64,000 nt of DNA, from positions 62,001-126,000 of the forward strand of contig JAFAYV010000052.1 of NCBI GenBank assembly GCA_019240115.1. The letters are read 5' to 3'. Below are positions 23,425-31,681 of this stretch, one piece after another (positions within the stretch are counted from its first letter, which is position 1; each line of letters opens with the position of its first letter). The position numbers and the translations under genes were made by a program. Under the pieces are notes generated by a model. That model saw only the letters and a program-made list of their open reading frames with translations. It did no database searches and had not been told where the DNA came from. The DNA is from Solirubrobacterales bacterium (GTDB lineage: Bacteria > Actinomycetota > Thermoleophilia > Solirubrobacterales > Solirubrobacteraceae).

Positions 23425-24257
23425 GCGTGAGCGCGGCGATCGCGATCGACGAGCAGGTGAGGATCGGCGACGGCTCGCTGGCGCTCATCGCCGGGCCGTG
23501 CTCGCTGGAGAGCCGGGAGCTGGCGCTCGAGGTCGCCGGGATGCTGCGCGAGACGTGCGAGCGCCGATCGGTCCCGTTTGTCTTCAAGGCGAGCTTCGAC
23601 AAGGCCAACCGCACCTCGGGGGGATCGTTTCGCTCGATCGGGATGCACCGCTCGCTCGAGATCCTCGACGAGATCCGCTCGAGCCTGGGCGTGCCGGTGC
23701 TCACCGACGTCCACGAGAGCTGTCAGGTGCCGATCGTGGCCGAGGTCGTCGACGTGGTCCAGATTCCGGCCTTCCTGTGCCGCCAGACCGACCTGCTGGC
23801 CGCCGCCGGCGCCAGCGGGCGCGTCGTCAACATCAAGAAGGGCCAGTTCATGGCGCCCGAGGACATGGGCCATGCGGTTGCCAAGGTCCGTTCCGAGCGG
23901 GGGGCGCGGGTCCTTCTGACCGAGCGGGGGACGACCTTCGGCTATCGGGATCTCGTCGTGGACTTCCGCGGCCTGCAGACGATGCGCGAGCTCGTCCCGG
24001 TCGTCTTCGACGCGACCCACAGCGTCCAGTCGCCCGGCGGCGCCGGCGGGCGCTCCGCGGGCAAGCGCCAGTTCGTCGCCGGCCTCGCGCGCGCCGCGGT
24101 GGCGTTCGGGATCGACGCGCTGTTCCTCGAGTGCCATCCCGCCCCCTCGCAGGCGCTCTCCGACGCCGAGACCCAGCTGACGCCGGCGGAGGTCGACGAC
24201 CTGCTCGACGCATGCCTGGCGCTGCACGGCGTCCTGACAGCGCCCGCGGCGGCCTGA
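23421..24257 (+). CDS. kdsA: 3-deoxy-8-phosphooctulonate synthase (KDO-8-P synthase)
   Basis: A 278-residue aldolase-type enzyme condensing arabinose-5-P with phosphoenolpyruvate. Every family block is present: LIAGPCSLES, FKASFDKANRTS, VLTDVHE, QIPAFLCRQTDLL, NIKKGQFMAPEDM, LLTERGTTFGYRDLVVDFRG, FDATHSVQSPGGAGG and FLECHPAPSQALSD. Cys27 in IAGPC marks the metal-dependent class; the non-metal enzymes have Asn there. ATG 23421 overlaps the kdsD stop. It is the last gene of the plus-strand operon, 20 bp before the 3' end of a convergent acyltransferase. Confidence 0.96.
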   Translation: MSVSAAIAIDEQVRIGDGSLALIAGPCSLESRELALEVAGMLRETCERRSVPFVFKASFDKANRTSGGSFRSIGMHRSLEILDEIRSSLGVPVLTDVHESCQVPIVAEVVDVVQIPAFLCRQTDLLAAAGASGRVVNIKKGQFMAPEDMGHAVAKVRSERGARVLLTERGTTFGYRDLVVDFRGLQTMRELVPVVFDATHSVQSPGGAGGRSAGKRQFVAGLARAAVAFGIDALFLECHPAPSQALSDAETQLTPAEVDDLLDACLALHGVLTAPAAA

Positions 24258-24277
24258 GACGGCGGGCCGGCGGCGGC

Positions 24278-25063
24278 TCAGACCGTCGCGCGGTGCCCGC
24301 GGGTCAGCAGGTAGTCGGGGTTCGCGCGCAGCCCTGCGCGCGCCGCGGAGGCGATCGCCCGGGCCCGGGCGACGCCGATCGTCGGCCCACCGTCGAGCTG
24401 GCGCTCGACGAGCTCGCGCCGGTCACGCAGCGCGTCCATCAGCGGGCGCAGGAAGGAGACGACGTCGGCATCGAGGTCACGCACGAAGTAGCGCGCGGTC
24501 ACCTCCCGCGCGGGCTCGCCGTCGGTGACCTCGCCGCGGAACTCCTTGAAGTACCGGTACGGGACCTGCTCGAGCTGCTCGACGTGCAGCAGGAAGGTGC
24601 AGTCGTCCGGGTCCGAGCCGAGGAAGACGACCGCGGCGTTGGACCACAGCAGGTAGGCGAAGACGCTGCGGTCGCCGAAGCAGTCCTTGTCGCAGACGGC
24701 GAACAGCGCGCTCTCCCACGCCGCGGACACCGGCCCGAGGATCGCCGCCGAGAACAGCGGATCGGCGGTGCGCCGGACGCCGGGCCGGCGGCGGAAGTAC
24801 TCCGTCAGCGCGCCGACCGTCGACGGGCTCCCGGCACGGTGAAACGACCTGCCCTCGCAGAAGCTGTAGGTGAAGGTCGGCATCATCACCGTGCCTCGCG
24901 CGGCCGCCCCGCGGAGCCCGTCGAGCACCGTGGCGAGCCGTCCCGAGCGTCCCCCGCCGGCGAGCCGCACCCATCGGCTCATGTCCGAGTGCACGAACAG
25001 CGTGTCGTCCGGGCGCACGCCGAGATCGGCGAGGGCGGCGCGGATCATCGCGGCGTCGATCAC
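24278..25063 (-). CDS. AAC(3)-family acyltransferase-like protein
   Basis: About 261 residues of the aminoglycoside 3-N-acetyltransferase fold. The opening ALADLGVRPDDTLFVHSDMS, the TVMMPTFTYSFCEGRSF strand, SPSTVGALTEYFRRRPGV and RTADPLFSAAILGP are the family's conserved blocks. In surface-glycan loci such proteins N-acylate amino sugars rather than confer resistance. GTG 25063 and ATG 25048 are both possible starts. It is divergent from, and 57 bp away from, an amino-acid adenylation gene, so it might transfer the acyl group activated there (inference). Confidence 0.75.
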   Translation of the reverse strand: MIDAAMIRAALADLGVRPDDTLFVHSDMSRWVRLAGGGRSGRLATVLDGLRGAAARGTVMMPTFTYSFCEGRSFHRAGSPSTVGALTEYFRRRPGVRRTADPLFSAAILGPVSAAWESALFAVCDKDCFGDRSVFAYLLWSNAAVVFLGSDPDDCTFLLHVEQLEQVPYRYFKEFRGEVTDGEPAREVTARYFVRDLDADVVSFLRPLMDALRDRRELVERQLDGGPTIGVARARAIASAARAGLRANPDYLLTRGHRATV

Positions 25064-25120
25064 GACGGGGTCTGAATCTATCGGGCGTAAGTTCTCAATC
25101 GCCGCCGAGGTTCTACCAAC

Positions 25121-26662
25121 GTGACCGCGCTGGTGCACGAGCGCTTCCTGCGCGCCGCTGCCGCGCACCCATCGGCGATCGCGGTGCAGGAGGCGAGCCG
25201 TTCGTTGACCTACGAGGAATGCCGCGCGGCCGCGCTGGGGTTCGCGGCGACCCTGCGCGAGGAACTGGCGCCGGGCGCCCGGGTCGCGTTCGCGCTGCCC
25301 AAGGGCGCCGAGGCGATCGTGACGATGCTCGGCACGCTGCTCGCCGGCATGACCTACCTGCCGATCGACGTCGGGGCGCCCGCCGAGCGCCAGCTGCGGA
25401 TCCTTCAGACCGGAGCCGACGCGCTGGTCTGCGACCCGGCGACCGTGCAGCGTCTGCGGGCGCAGGGGCGCGACGCGGGCGCCGACGTGCCGCCGCACCT
25501 GCCCGCCGACGCGATCCTCGCGATGGCCGACCGCGTCGGCGCGGCGTCGGCCCCGGCGGTGCCCTCCGATCGGCTCGCCTACATCCTGTTCACGTCCGGG
25601 AGCACCGGCGTGCCCAAGGGGGTCGCGATCTCCCACGCCAACGCGGCGCACTTCGTCGGTTGGGCGATCGACCACTTCGCGATCTCTCCCACCGACCGCC
25701 TCGCCGTGCACGCCCCGCTGCACTTCGATCTCCCGGTGCTCGACGTCTACGCCGGTCTCGGGACCGGCGCCACCGTGTGTCCGATCGACGAGCGGACGGT
25801 GCTGTTCCCGAGCGCGCTGCGCCGCTTTCTCATCGACCGGGCGATCACGATTCTCTACGCGGTGCCCTCGGCCTGGATCGCGCTGCTCGAGCGCGGGGAC
25901 CTGGCGCCGGGCGACCTGTCGCTCCGGCTCGCGCTGTACGCCGGCGAGGAGTTCCACGTGGCCAGCCTGGCCCGCCTGATGCAGCGGCTGCGCGGGACCC
26001 GGGTGTTCAACCTCTACGGCCCGATCGAGACCAACGCGATCACCGTGCACGAGGTGGCGCCGGGCGACCTCGAGCGCCCCCACATCCCACTCGGCGCCGC
26101 GATCGACGGTGTGCAACTGGTCGTGGCCGACGAGACGGGACGCGCGATCGGGACGCCGTCGATCGTCGGGGAGATCTGCGTCTCGGGGCCGCCCGTCTCC
26201 CCCGGCTACCTCGCCGCCTCCGGGCTGGCGCCGAGCCGGCGGTCGGTGACCGTCGGCGGGCGGTCGGTCTCGTGCTACCCCACGGGAGACTTCGCTCGCT
26301 GGGAGCCCGATGGGACGTTGATGCTCTGCGGTCGCCGCGACGGCCTGGTCAAGACCCGGGGGTTCCGCGTCGAGATCGGCGACGTCGAGGCCGCGCTGAT
26401 GCGCCACCCCGACGTCGCGCAGGCGGCCGTGTTCCCCGTCGACGATCCGCAGCACACCAAGGTGCTGCACGCGGCGGTCGCCGCTCGGCCCGGACGCGCG
26501 CCCAGCGCCGGCGAGCTCGCCGCCTTCTGCCGCCGGACGCTGCCCGGCTACATGGTCCCGGTCCGCTTGGATCTCGTTGAGTCGATGCGCCACACCTCGA
26601 CCGGGAAGATCGATCGCAACGCGGTCCGGGCGGCGCTGACGCCCGCCGCGATGAGCGCGTGA
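25121..26662 (+). CDS. Free-standing amino acid adenylation domain (DltA/NRPS-A-like)
   Basis: A 513-residue AMP-forming acyl-CoA-synthetase-superfamily enzyme. Core motifs: A3 YILFTSGSTGVPKGV (153-167), A4 HFDLPVLDVY with Asp203 at the position that binds the amino-acid alpha-amine, A5 NLYGPIETN, A7 YPTGDFARW, A8 GLVKTRGFRVEIGDVEAAL, and A10 TSTGKID with the catalytic Lys496. There are no condensation, thiolation or thioesterase domains. GTG start. The gene overlaps the downstream carrier protein by 4 nt, so it should adenylate an amino acid and load that carrier, as DltA does for DltC. The amino acid itself cannot be read confidently. Confidence 0.88.
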   Translation: MTALVHERFLRAAAAHPSAIAVQEASRSLTYEECRAAALGFAATLREELAPGARVAFALPKGAEAIVTMLGTLLAGMTYLPIDVGAPAERQLRILQTGADALVCDPATVQRLRAQGRDAGADVPPHLPADAILAMADRVGAASAPAVPSDRLAYILFTSGSTGVPKGVAISHANAAHFVGWAIDHFAISPTDRLAVHAPLHFDLPVLDVYAGLGTGATVCPIDERTVLFPSALRRFLIDRAITILYAVPSAWIALLERGDLAPGDLSLRLALYAGEEFHVASLARLMQRLRGTRVFNLYGPIETNAITVHEVAPGDLERPHIPLGAAIDGVQLVVADETGRAIGTPSIVGEICVSGPPVSPGYLAASGLAPSRRSVTVGGRSVSCYPTGDFARWEPDGTLMLCGRRDGLVKTRGFRVEIGDVEAALMRHPDVAQAAVFPVDDPQHTKVLHAAVAARPGRAPSAGELAAFCRRTLPGYMVPVRLDLVESMRHTSTGKIDRNAVRAALTPAAMSA

Positions 26663-26910
26663 GCGCGCTGAGTCCTACGACCGTGGCCGACCTCGTGCGC
26701 GAGGTGCTCGAGACGGAGTTCGTCGCTCCCGACGCGCAGCTGTTCGAGCTCGACGGCTTCGACTCGCTCGCGATCGCCGAGGTCGTGGCCGAGATCGAGC
26801 AGATGCTCGGACGCCGGGTTCCGGCCGAGCTCATCCTCCCCGAGAACTTCGAGACGCCCGCCGGCCTGGCGCGGGCGCTGGCGACGCTGCCGGCAGCCGG
26901 CGATGGCTGA
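26659..26910 (+). CDS. Acyl/peptidyl carrier protein
   Basis: An 83-residue four-helix carrier protein. The phosphopantetheine site is Ser36 in ELDGFDSLAIAEVV; the helix II/III stretch EIEQMLGRRVPAELILPENF is typical. Size and position directly after an A-domain gene resemble DltC/PCP. The GTG start overlaps the A-domain stop by 4 nt, and it overlaps the next glycosyltransferase-like gene by 8 nt, so all three are coupled. Confidence 0.88.
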   Translation: MSALSPTTVADLVREVLETEFVAPDAQLFELDGFDSLAIAEVVAEIEQMLGRRVPAELILPENFETPAGLARALATLPAAGDG

Positions 26911-28201
26911 GCGCGGCGACCGCGGCTACGCGTTCGTGTTCCGCGCATATCCCGACGTCGACCACATGGCGCCGCTGGCCTGGAAGCTGCTCGAGGACGG
27001 TGAGGTCGTTCACGCGCTCATCTCGCCGGGCTACGACCCTCGCGGCGATTACCGGCTCGCCTTCCTGTCGGGCTATCCGCGCTTCCACCTGCACGAGACC
27101 GCTCCGGCCCCCGCCCGCGACAGCCCCGGCGCGCGCGCGTCGGCGCGCGCTCGCCGCCTGATCCGCGGCAGCCTCCCGTGGGCGATGGGCTTCATCGCCC
27201 GCCGGAGGGTGGGACTGGTCGCGGTGGAATGGGGATACGGGCTGCGCGCCGGCTACGAGCGGATCGGGTCGCCGCGCGGCGTGCTCGATGTCCTGCGCAG
27301 CATCGGCGGTTCGGTCGCCCATCGCGGCGAGCCGGGCCAGCTGCGCACCAATCTGATCGTCGCCGCCCGGCTGCTTCACCGACCGATCGTCTGCCTTCCG
27401 CACGGGCTCAGCGTCAAGCTCGGCCGCGGGAGCGCCAACGGCGACCTGCTCCCAGGTCCGCTGGACTGGCGCGACCGCAACCGCTTCTCGGTCTACGTGC
27501 TGAACACCGAGCACCACCGCCGCTGGTTCATCCAGACCGCGGCCGCCGACCCCGACGTCATGCAAGCGTGGGGATCGCTGCGCTGGGCGCCCGAGTGGTT
27601 CGAGCTCAACCGCCGGCTCGCGCCCCCGTTCCGGTGGCCGTCGACGCCGGACGACGCGCCGCTGCGGGTGGTCTACATGGTCCCCAAGTGGGTCAACCAC
27701 GTCGACCGTGAGGCGGCGCTCGCGCTCGTCAAGCGCCTCCAGGCGGTCGATGAGATCTCGCTCGCCGTCAAGGCCCACCCCCGCCCCGAGGGCAGCGCCG
27801 ACCCGCTGCGCGACGACCCCGAGATCGACTGGACCCGCCTGCACGACGTCGGCTCGGTCGACTCGGTCTCGCTGATCGGCGCCGCCGACGTCGTCATCGA
27901 CGTCGGATCCTCGATCGGCCTCGAGGTGCTGATGCAGCGCAAGGTGCTGGTCAACCCCACCTACATCCACGACTACCACACCCTGTTCGACGAGGTGACG
28001 GGCTCGTGCGTGATCGCGCACGACGCCGACGAGGTCGTCGCCTACGTGCGCCGCCACGCGGCGGGGCGGCCGACGCCGGCGGCCGACGGCGCCTACGACG
28101 AGGTGCTGCGCCACGCGGTCTACGCCGCCCGCACCGAGCCCTACGACGTCGTCGGGACCTATCTGCGGCGCGTCCGCGAGCTCGTCCAGGCCCCCAGCTA
28201 A
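26903..28201 (+). CDS. GT-B-like surface glycan protein (CDP-glycerol transferase/epimerase-like fold)
   Basis: A 432-residue protein without signal or membrane helices. The C-terminal half has LRVVYMVPKWVNHVDREA, LAVKAHPRPEGSA and DVVIDVGSSIGLEVLMQRKV. This pattern is shared by CDP-glycerol glycerophosphotransferases, capsule-synthesis proteins and UDP-GlcNAc 2-epimerase-fold transferases. The middle has RPIVCLPHGLSVKLGRG, where the PHG is a probable substrate-site motif. The specific reaction is unknown. Overlap with the carrier-protein gene suggests it makes or modifies the acceptor for the aminoacyl group (inference). Confidence 0.6.
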   Translation: MAERGDRGYAFVFRAYPDVDHMAPLAWKLLEDGEVVHALISPGYDPRGDYRLAFLSGYPRFHLHETAPAPARDSPGARASARARRLIRGSLPWAMGFIARRRVGLVAVEWGYGLRAGYERIGSPRGVLDVLRSIGGSVAHRGEPGQLRTNLIVAARLLHRPIVCLPHGLSVKLGRGSANGDLLPGPLDWRDRNRFSVYVLNTEHHRRWFIQTAAADPDVMQAWGSLRWAPEWFELNRRLAPPFRWPSTPDDAPLRVVYMVPKWVNHVDREAALALVKRLQAVDEISLAVKAHPRPEGSADPLRDDPEIDWTRLHDVGSVDSVSLIGAADVVIDVGSSIGLEVLMQRKVLVNPTYIHDYHTLFDEVTGSCVIAHDADEVVAYVRRHAAGRPTPAADGAYDEVLRHAVYAARTEPYDVVGTYLRRVRELVQAPS

Positions 28202-28225
28202 GGCACCCAGCTAAGGAGACAACCC

Positions 28226-28894
28226 ATGCACCGCATCTTCATCGGCTATGACCCCTCCCAGGACATCGCGTTCCAGGTGCTGCGCCATTCGCTTGCGAAG
28301 CACGCCACCGAGCCGATCGACATCCGGGCGATCGACGCCGCGCAGCTCACCGAGTTCCATCGGCCCGTCGATCCGCTCGCCTCGACGCCGTTCACCTACA
28401 CGCGGTTCCTCGTGCCGTGGCTCTGCGACTACCGGGGCCTGGCCCTGTTCATGGACTCCGACATGCTGGCGCTCGGAGACATCTCCGAGCTCTTCCACCT
28501 CGACATGACGGGTCTGGCGCTCCGCGTGCGCCAGCATGAGTACAACCCCGCCGAGACCGTCAAGATGGGCGGCAAGGTCCAGACCCAGTATCCGCGCAAG
28601 AACTGGTCGAGCCTGATGCTCATGGACTGCGGCCGGCTGACCGCGTGGTCCAAGGAGGCCGTCGAGACGCAGACCGGAGCGTGGCTGCACCGCTTCGAGC
28701 CGATCCCCGACGCGGAGATCGGGGACATCCCGCCGGAGTTCAACGTCCTCGACCACATGACGGGGCCGACCAAGCTCCTGCACTACACCTCGGGTGGGCC
28801 GTGGCTCGCGGGGTGTGAGGACGCCGACCACGCCGACCTCTGGGATCGTTATCGGCTTCAGTACGAGCGCGCGCCCGCGGCCGCGCTCAGCTGA
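28226..28894 (+). CDS. Small glycosyltransferase (GT8-like, DxD)
   Basis: A 222-residue GT-A-fold protein. RIFIGYDPSQDIAFQVL opens the fold; LALFMDSDMLALGDISELF carries the DSD metal motif; later NWSSLMLMDCGRL and PPEFNVLDHMTGPTKLLHYT contain the Asn and His ligand region seen in GT8-type enzymes. The start ATG has the clearest Shine-Dalgarno of this operon (AAGGAG, 8 nt upstream). It ends 9 bp from the convergent NeuB gene. Donor and acceptor unknown. Confidence 0.75.
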   Translation: MHRIFIGYDPSQDIAFQVLRHSLAKHATEPIDIRAIDAAQLTEFHRPVDPLASTPFTYTRFLVPWLCDYRGLALFMDSDMLALGDISELFHLDMTGLALRVRQHEYNPAETVKMGGKVQTQYPRKNWSSLMLMDCGRLTAWSKEAVETQTGAWLHRFEPIPDAEIGDIPPEFNVLDHMTGPTKLLHYTSGGPWLAGCEDADHADLWDRYRLQYERAPAAALS

Positions 28895-28903
28895 TCTCGG
28901 AGA

Positions 28904-29974
28904 TCACGGCTCCACGTCCCCCCACGACAACCGGCCGCCGGCGGGACGAGCGACGAGCAGGCGCCGGCCGATCAGGCGCCGGGCGTCGGCGGGAGCGATC
29001 CCGTCGCCCGGACGCTTGTAGCCGAGGTCGTCCTCGCCGATGAGCGCGCCCGCCTCCAGGGCGCGCTCGAGCACGATCGAGCGCCGCGCGTTGGCGCGCG
29101 CCGGAAGCTCTGACTCGCGCGGGCCGATCCACGATCTCCCGCGCAGAACCGCGGCGCGGTCACACGCGGCCACCATCTCGGCCAGCTCCTCGGGCTGGAC
29201 CGAGATCGCGTGGTCGGGGACGTCGGGCAGGGTCCGGTCCAGCGTGTAGTGCTTCTCGATGCACACGCCGCCGAGCGCCGCGGCCATCCAGGCTCCGGCG
29301 GTCCCCAGCGTGTGATCGGAGACGCCCGAGAGATAGGGCGCGAACTCCCGCTCGAACTCGCGCAGGCGCGCGAAGTTGCCGTCCTCGTCGGGGGTCGGGT
29401 AGGTGAGCGTGCAGACGAGCAGGACGAGCTTCTCGGGCCCCAAGCCCGTCCACTCGATCGCGTCGTGGATCTCGGCGACGGTGGCGGCGCCCGTCGACAG
29501 CAGCACCGGCTTGTCGGTCGCCGCCACCGCCTCGAGCAGCGGCCGGTGGGTCAGGTCGCCGCTGGCGATCTTGTACAGGGGCGCGCCGATGCGCTCCAGC
29601 GCATCGACCGCCCTCAGGTCGAACGGCGTGGCGAAGAACACGATCCCGAGCTGCGCACAGGCGGCCGCGACCTCGCCGTAGGCGTCGTAGGCGAGCCGGT
29701 CGGACTTCTGGAAGGCCTCGTACTGGCTGCCGGTGCCGATCTCGTCCTCCCAGTACTTCGGCGAGTCGGGTACCGAGATGCTGTCGGCCTTGTACAGCTG
29801 GAACTTGATCCCCCAGGCGCCGGCGCCGGCCGCGGCCTGCGCCATCTCGATGGCGCGGGTGACGGAGTTGTTGTGGTTGACGCCGGCCTCGGCGATCACC
29901 CGGCAGGCGCCGCGGCGGATCGGCGCATGGTCGCCGACCCGGACCTCGCCGACGGCGTCGCGGGCCGCGGTCAT
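28904..29974 (-). CDS. Nonulosonic acid synthase (NeuB/PseI/LegI family) with SAF domain
   Basis: A 356-residue enzyme condensing a 6-carbon N-acyl sugar with phosphoenolpyruvate to give a sialic-type nonulosonic acid. The catalytic barrel shows IAEAGVNHNNS, WGIKFQLYK, FFATPFDLRAVD, LYKIASGDLTHRPLL, GVSDHTLGTAG and CIEKHYTLDR. A C-terminal SAF antifreeze-like domain (SIVLERALEAGALIGEDDLG to GRRLLV) completes the NeuB architecture. Motifs alone do not decide between neuraminate, pseudaminate and legionaminate. The partner fusion downstream of its operon promoter (PseF-PseG) favours the pseudaminic/legionaminic route. It overlaps that gene by 4 nt. Confidence 0.9.
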   Translation of the reverse strand: MTAARDAVGEVRVGDHAPIRRGACRVIAEAGVNHNNSVTRAIEMAQAAAGAGAWGIKFQLYKADSISVPDSPKYWEDEIGTGSQYEAFQKSDRLAYDAYGEVAAACAQLGIVFFATPFDLRAVDALERIGAPLYKIASGDLTHRPLLEAVAATDKPVLLSTGAATVAEIHDAIEWTGLGPEKLVLLVCTLTYPTPDEDGNFARLREFEREFAPYLSGVSDHTLGTAGAWMAAALGGVCIEKHYTLDRTLPDVPDHAISVQPEELAEMVAACDRAAVLRGRSWIGPRESELPARANARRSIVLERALEAGALIGEDDLGYKRPGDGIAPADARRLIGRRLLVARPAGGRLSWGDVEP

Positions 29975-31635
29975 CCCAGCCCTCGCAGCAGCCCCCGGAT
30001 CCGATGGCCGATCCGGGCCGCGCCGCGGAAGTCGACCGCGCGCGCCAGGCGCTCGGAGAGCTCCGCGCGCAGCTCGTGGTCGTCGAGCAGCCGCGAGACG
30101 ATCTCGATGATGTTCTCGTCGCTGACCAGCGCGCCCACGCCGAGGAAGATCGCGTCGGCCAGGCGCGCGTGCATCGCCTCCCGTGCGCTCTGGGCCAGCA
30201 CGAGCACCGGGGTGCCGGTGGCGGCCGCCTCATAGACGGTCCGGCCGGCGCCCGTGATGATCAGGTCGGCGGCGTTCATCTCGGCGGCCATGTTGCGCAC
30301 GTGCCGGCGCACGCTCACCCCGTCGGGGAATCCCTCCTCCGACGCGCCCGGGCCGATGATCACCTGGATGTCGACGCCGACCCGGCCGGCGAGCGAGCGT
30401 GCGCAGCGGACCGCCTGTCGCGTCGGGTCGGTCCCCCCGAACGTGATCAGCAGCCGCTGGGCCCGCTCGCGGACGCGCTTGGCCGGCATCCCCTGGAACT
30501 CCGGGCGCAGGGTGACGTAGGGGGCTCCCCAGGCGATGTTGACCGCCTCGTTCTCGGGCGGGTAGAGCGCGTTGACGACCCAGTCGGCGAGCTTGGCCCC
30601 CGGACCGAGGTCCTCGATGTTGACCACCCTGAACCCGGCCGTGCGCTCGATCAGGATCTCGTGCTCGGTGGTGTCGAGCACGTCGTTGACGACGAGCCGC
30701 GGACCGGTCGGCGCCAGCGCCTGGAGGTCGGCGGCGAGATCCTGCTCGTGACGGCACTGGTGACCGTGCTCCTCGACGAGGGCCTGCACCCAGGGGTCGC
30801 AGCCGGTGAGCAGGAAGTGCACGCGCTGGTCGGCGAGCTCGTCGGCGAGCTGCAGGCAATGGTAGGCGTGACCCGACCCGACGCGCCGGGTCGCCCGCAG
30901 GCGGAAGACGACGGTCCCCTGTCCCATGCGGTGGCGCGCAGCGACGAGATCGTCGGTCGTGTCGATGTCGAGCGCCTCGCTCGACGGGGTCTCCCACAGC
31001 AGGTGGCGCGAGGTCACGATCTGCCGGGAGTGGCGCAGCACCGATGCCCGCACGAGCTGGATCGAACCCGTCTCGCGCAGCACCGGATGCTTGCCGTGCT
31101 GGCGGTTGACGCGCGCCTCGAACAACGGGACGGCGCGAGCGAGGTCGCCCTCGGAGTCCAGCCAGAAGAGGTGGGGCTCGCGCACGCAGGAGGCGAGCGA
31201 GTCGACCCCCGCGCGGCGGAACTCGGCCACCGCGGCGGTCAGCGACTCGGGCGAGCGAAACGGCGAGGTCGGCTGAAAGACGCCGACGTCCCCCGGCCAG
31301 TCGAGCTCGTCGGCGAGATACGCCGCCACGTCGGAGATCGTCGCCTCCGCGGTGGCCAGCTCGGCGGGGCGGCGGCGGATCTCATAGCCGTGCATCTGCA
31401 CCCACTCGAGGATGTCCGGGTCGTCGCTGGAGAGGATGAGCCGGTCGGCCACTCCGGTGGCGCGGATCGTCGCCAGGGTGTGCAGGATGAGCGGCCGCTC
31501 GCCGACGAGGCGCATGTTCTTGAACGGGACGCCGCGGCTGCCGCCGCGGGCGGGCACGATAGCCAGCAGCGGGCCGCCGCCTCGGGTCAAAGCGCGGGCG
31601 TCGGCCGACGCCGGCAGCCTGGCGGTGTCAGACAT
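29971..31635 (-). CDS. Fusion: CMP-nonulosonate cytidylyltransferase plus PseG-like UDP-sugar hydrolase
   Basis: A 554-residue two-domain protein. Residues about 23-240 are a CMP-sialate synthetase (NeuA/PseF/LegF type): LAIVPARGGSRGVPFKNMR, LILSSDDPDI and VFQPTSPFRSPESL. Residues about 245-554 are a PseG-like GT-B hydrolase: ATRRVGSGHAYHCLQLADEL with the catalytic His, LLITFGGTDPTRQAV, and ITGAGRTVYEAAATGTPVLV. PseG removes UDP to free the sugar that NeuB/PseI condenses, and PseF then activates the product with CMP. One polypeptide thus covers the steps before and after the synthase encoded next to it (4-nt overlap). Confidence 0.87.
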   Translation of the reverse strand: MSDTARLPASADARALTRGGGPLLAIVPARGGSRGVPFKNMRLVGERPLILHTLATIRATGVADRLILSSDDPDILEWVQMHGYEIRRRPAELATAEATISDVAAYLADELDWPGDVGVFQPTSPFRSPESLTAAVAEFRRAGVDSLASCVREPHLFWLDSEGDLARAVPLFEARVNRQHGKHPVLRETGSIQLVRASVLRHSRQIVTSRHLLWETPSSEALDIDTTDDLVAARHRMGQGTVVFRLRATRRVGSGHAYHCLQLADELADQRVHFLLTGCDPWVQALVEEHGHQCRHEQDLAADLQALAPTGPRLVVNDVLDTTEHEILIERTAGFRVVNIEDLGPGAKLADWVVNALYPPENEAVNIAWGAPYVTLRPEFQGMPAKRVRERAQRLLITFGGTDPTRQAVRCARSLAGRVGVDIQVIIGPGASEEGFPDGVSVRRHVRNMAAEMNAADLIITGAGRTVYEAAATGTPVLVLAQSAREAMHARLADAIFLGVGALVSDENIIEIVSRLLDDHELRAELSERLARAVDFRGAARIGHRIRGLLRGLG

Positions 31636-31681
31636 GCACCCCAGATAACCGCTGGCGACGCCCCGAACTTGCTCCGCAGGC

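Noticed and set aside
24278..25063. Aminoglycoside resistance gene
   Set aside because: The AAC(3) fold is clear, but the setting is a glycan locus and such proteins commonly acylate amino sugars; nothing points to antibiotic modification.
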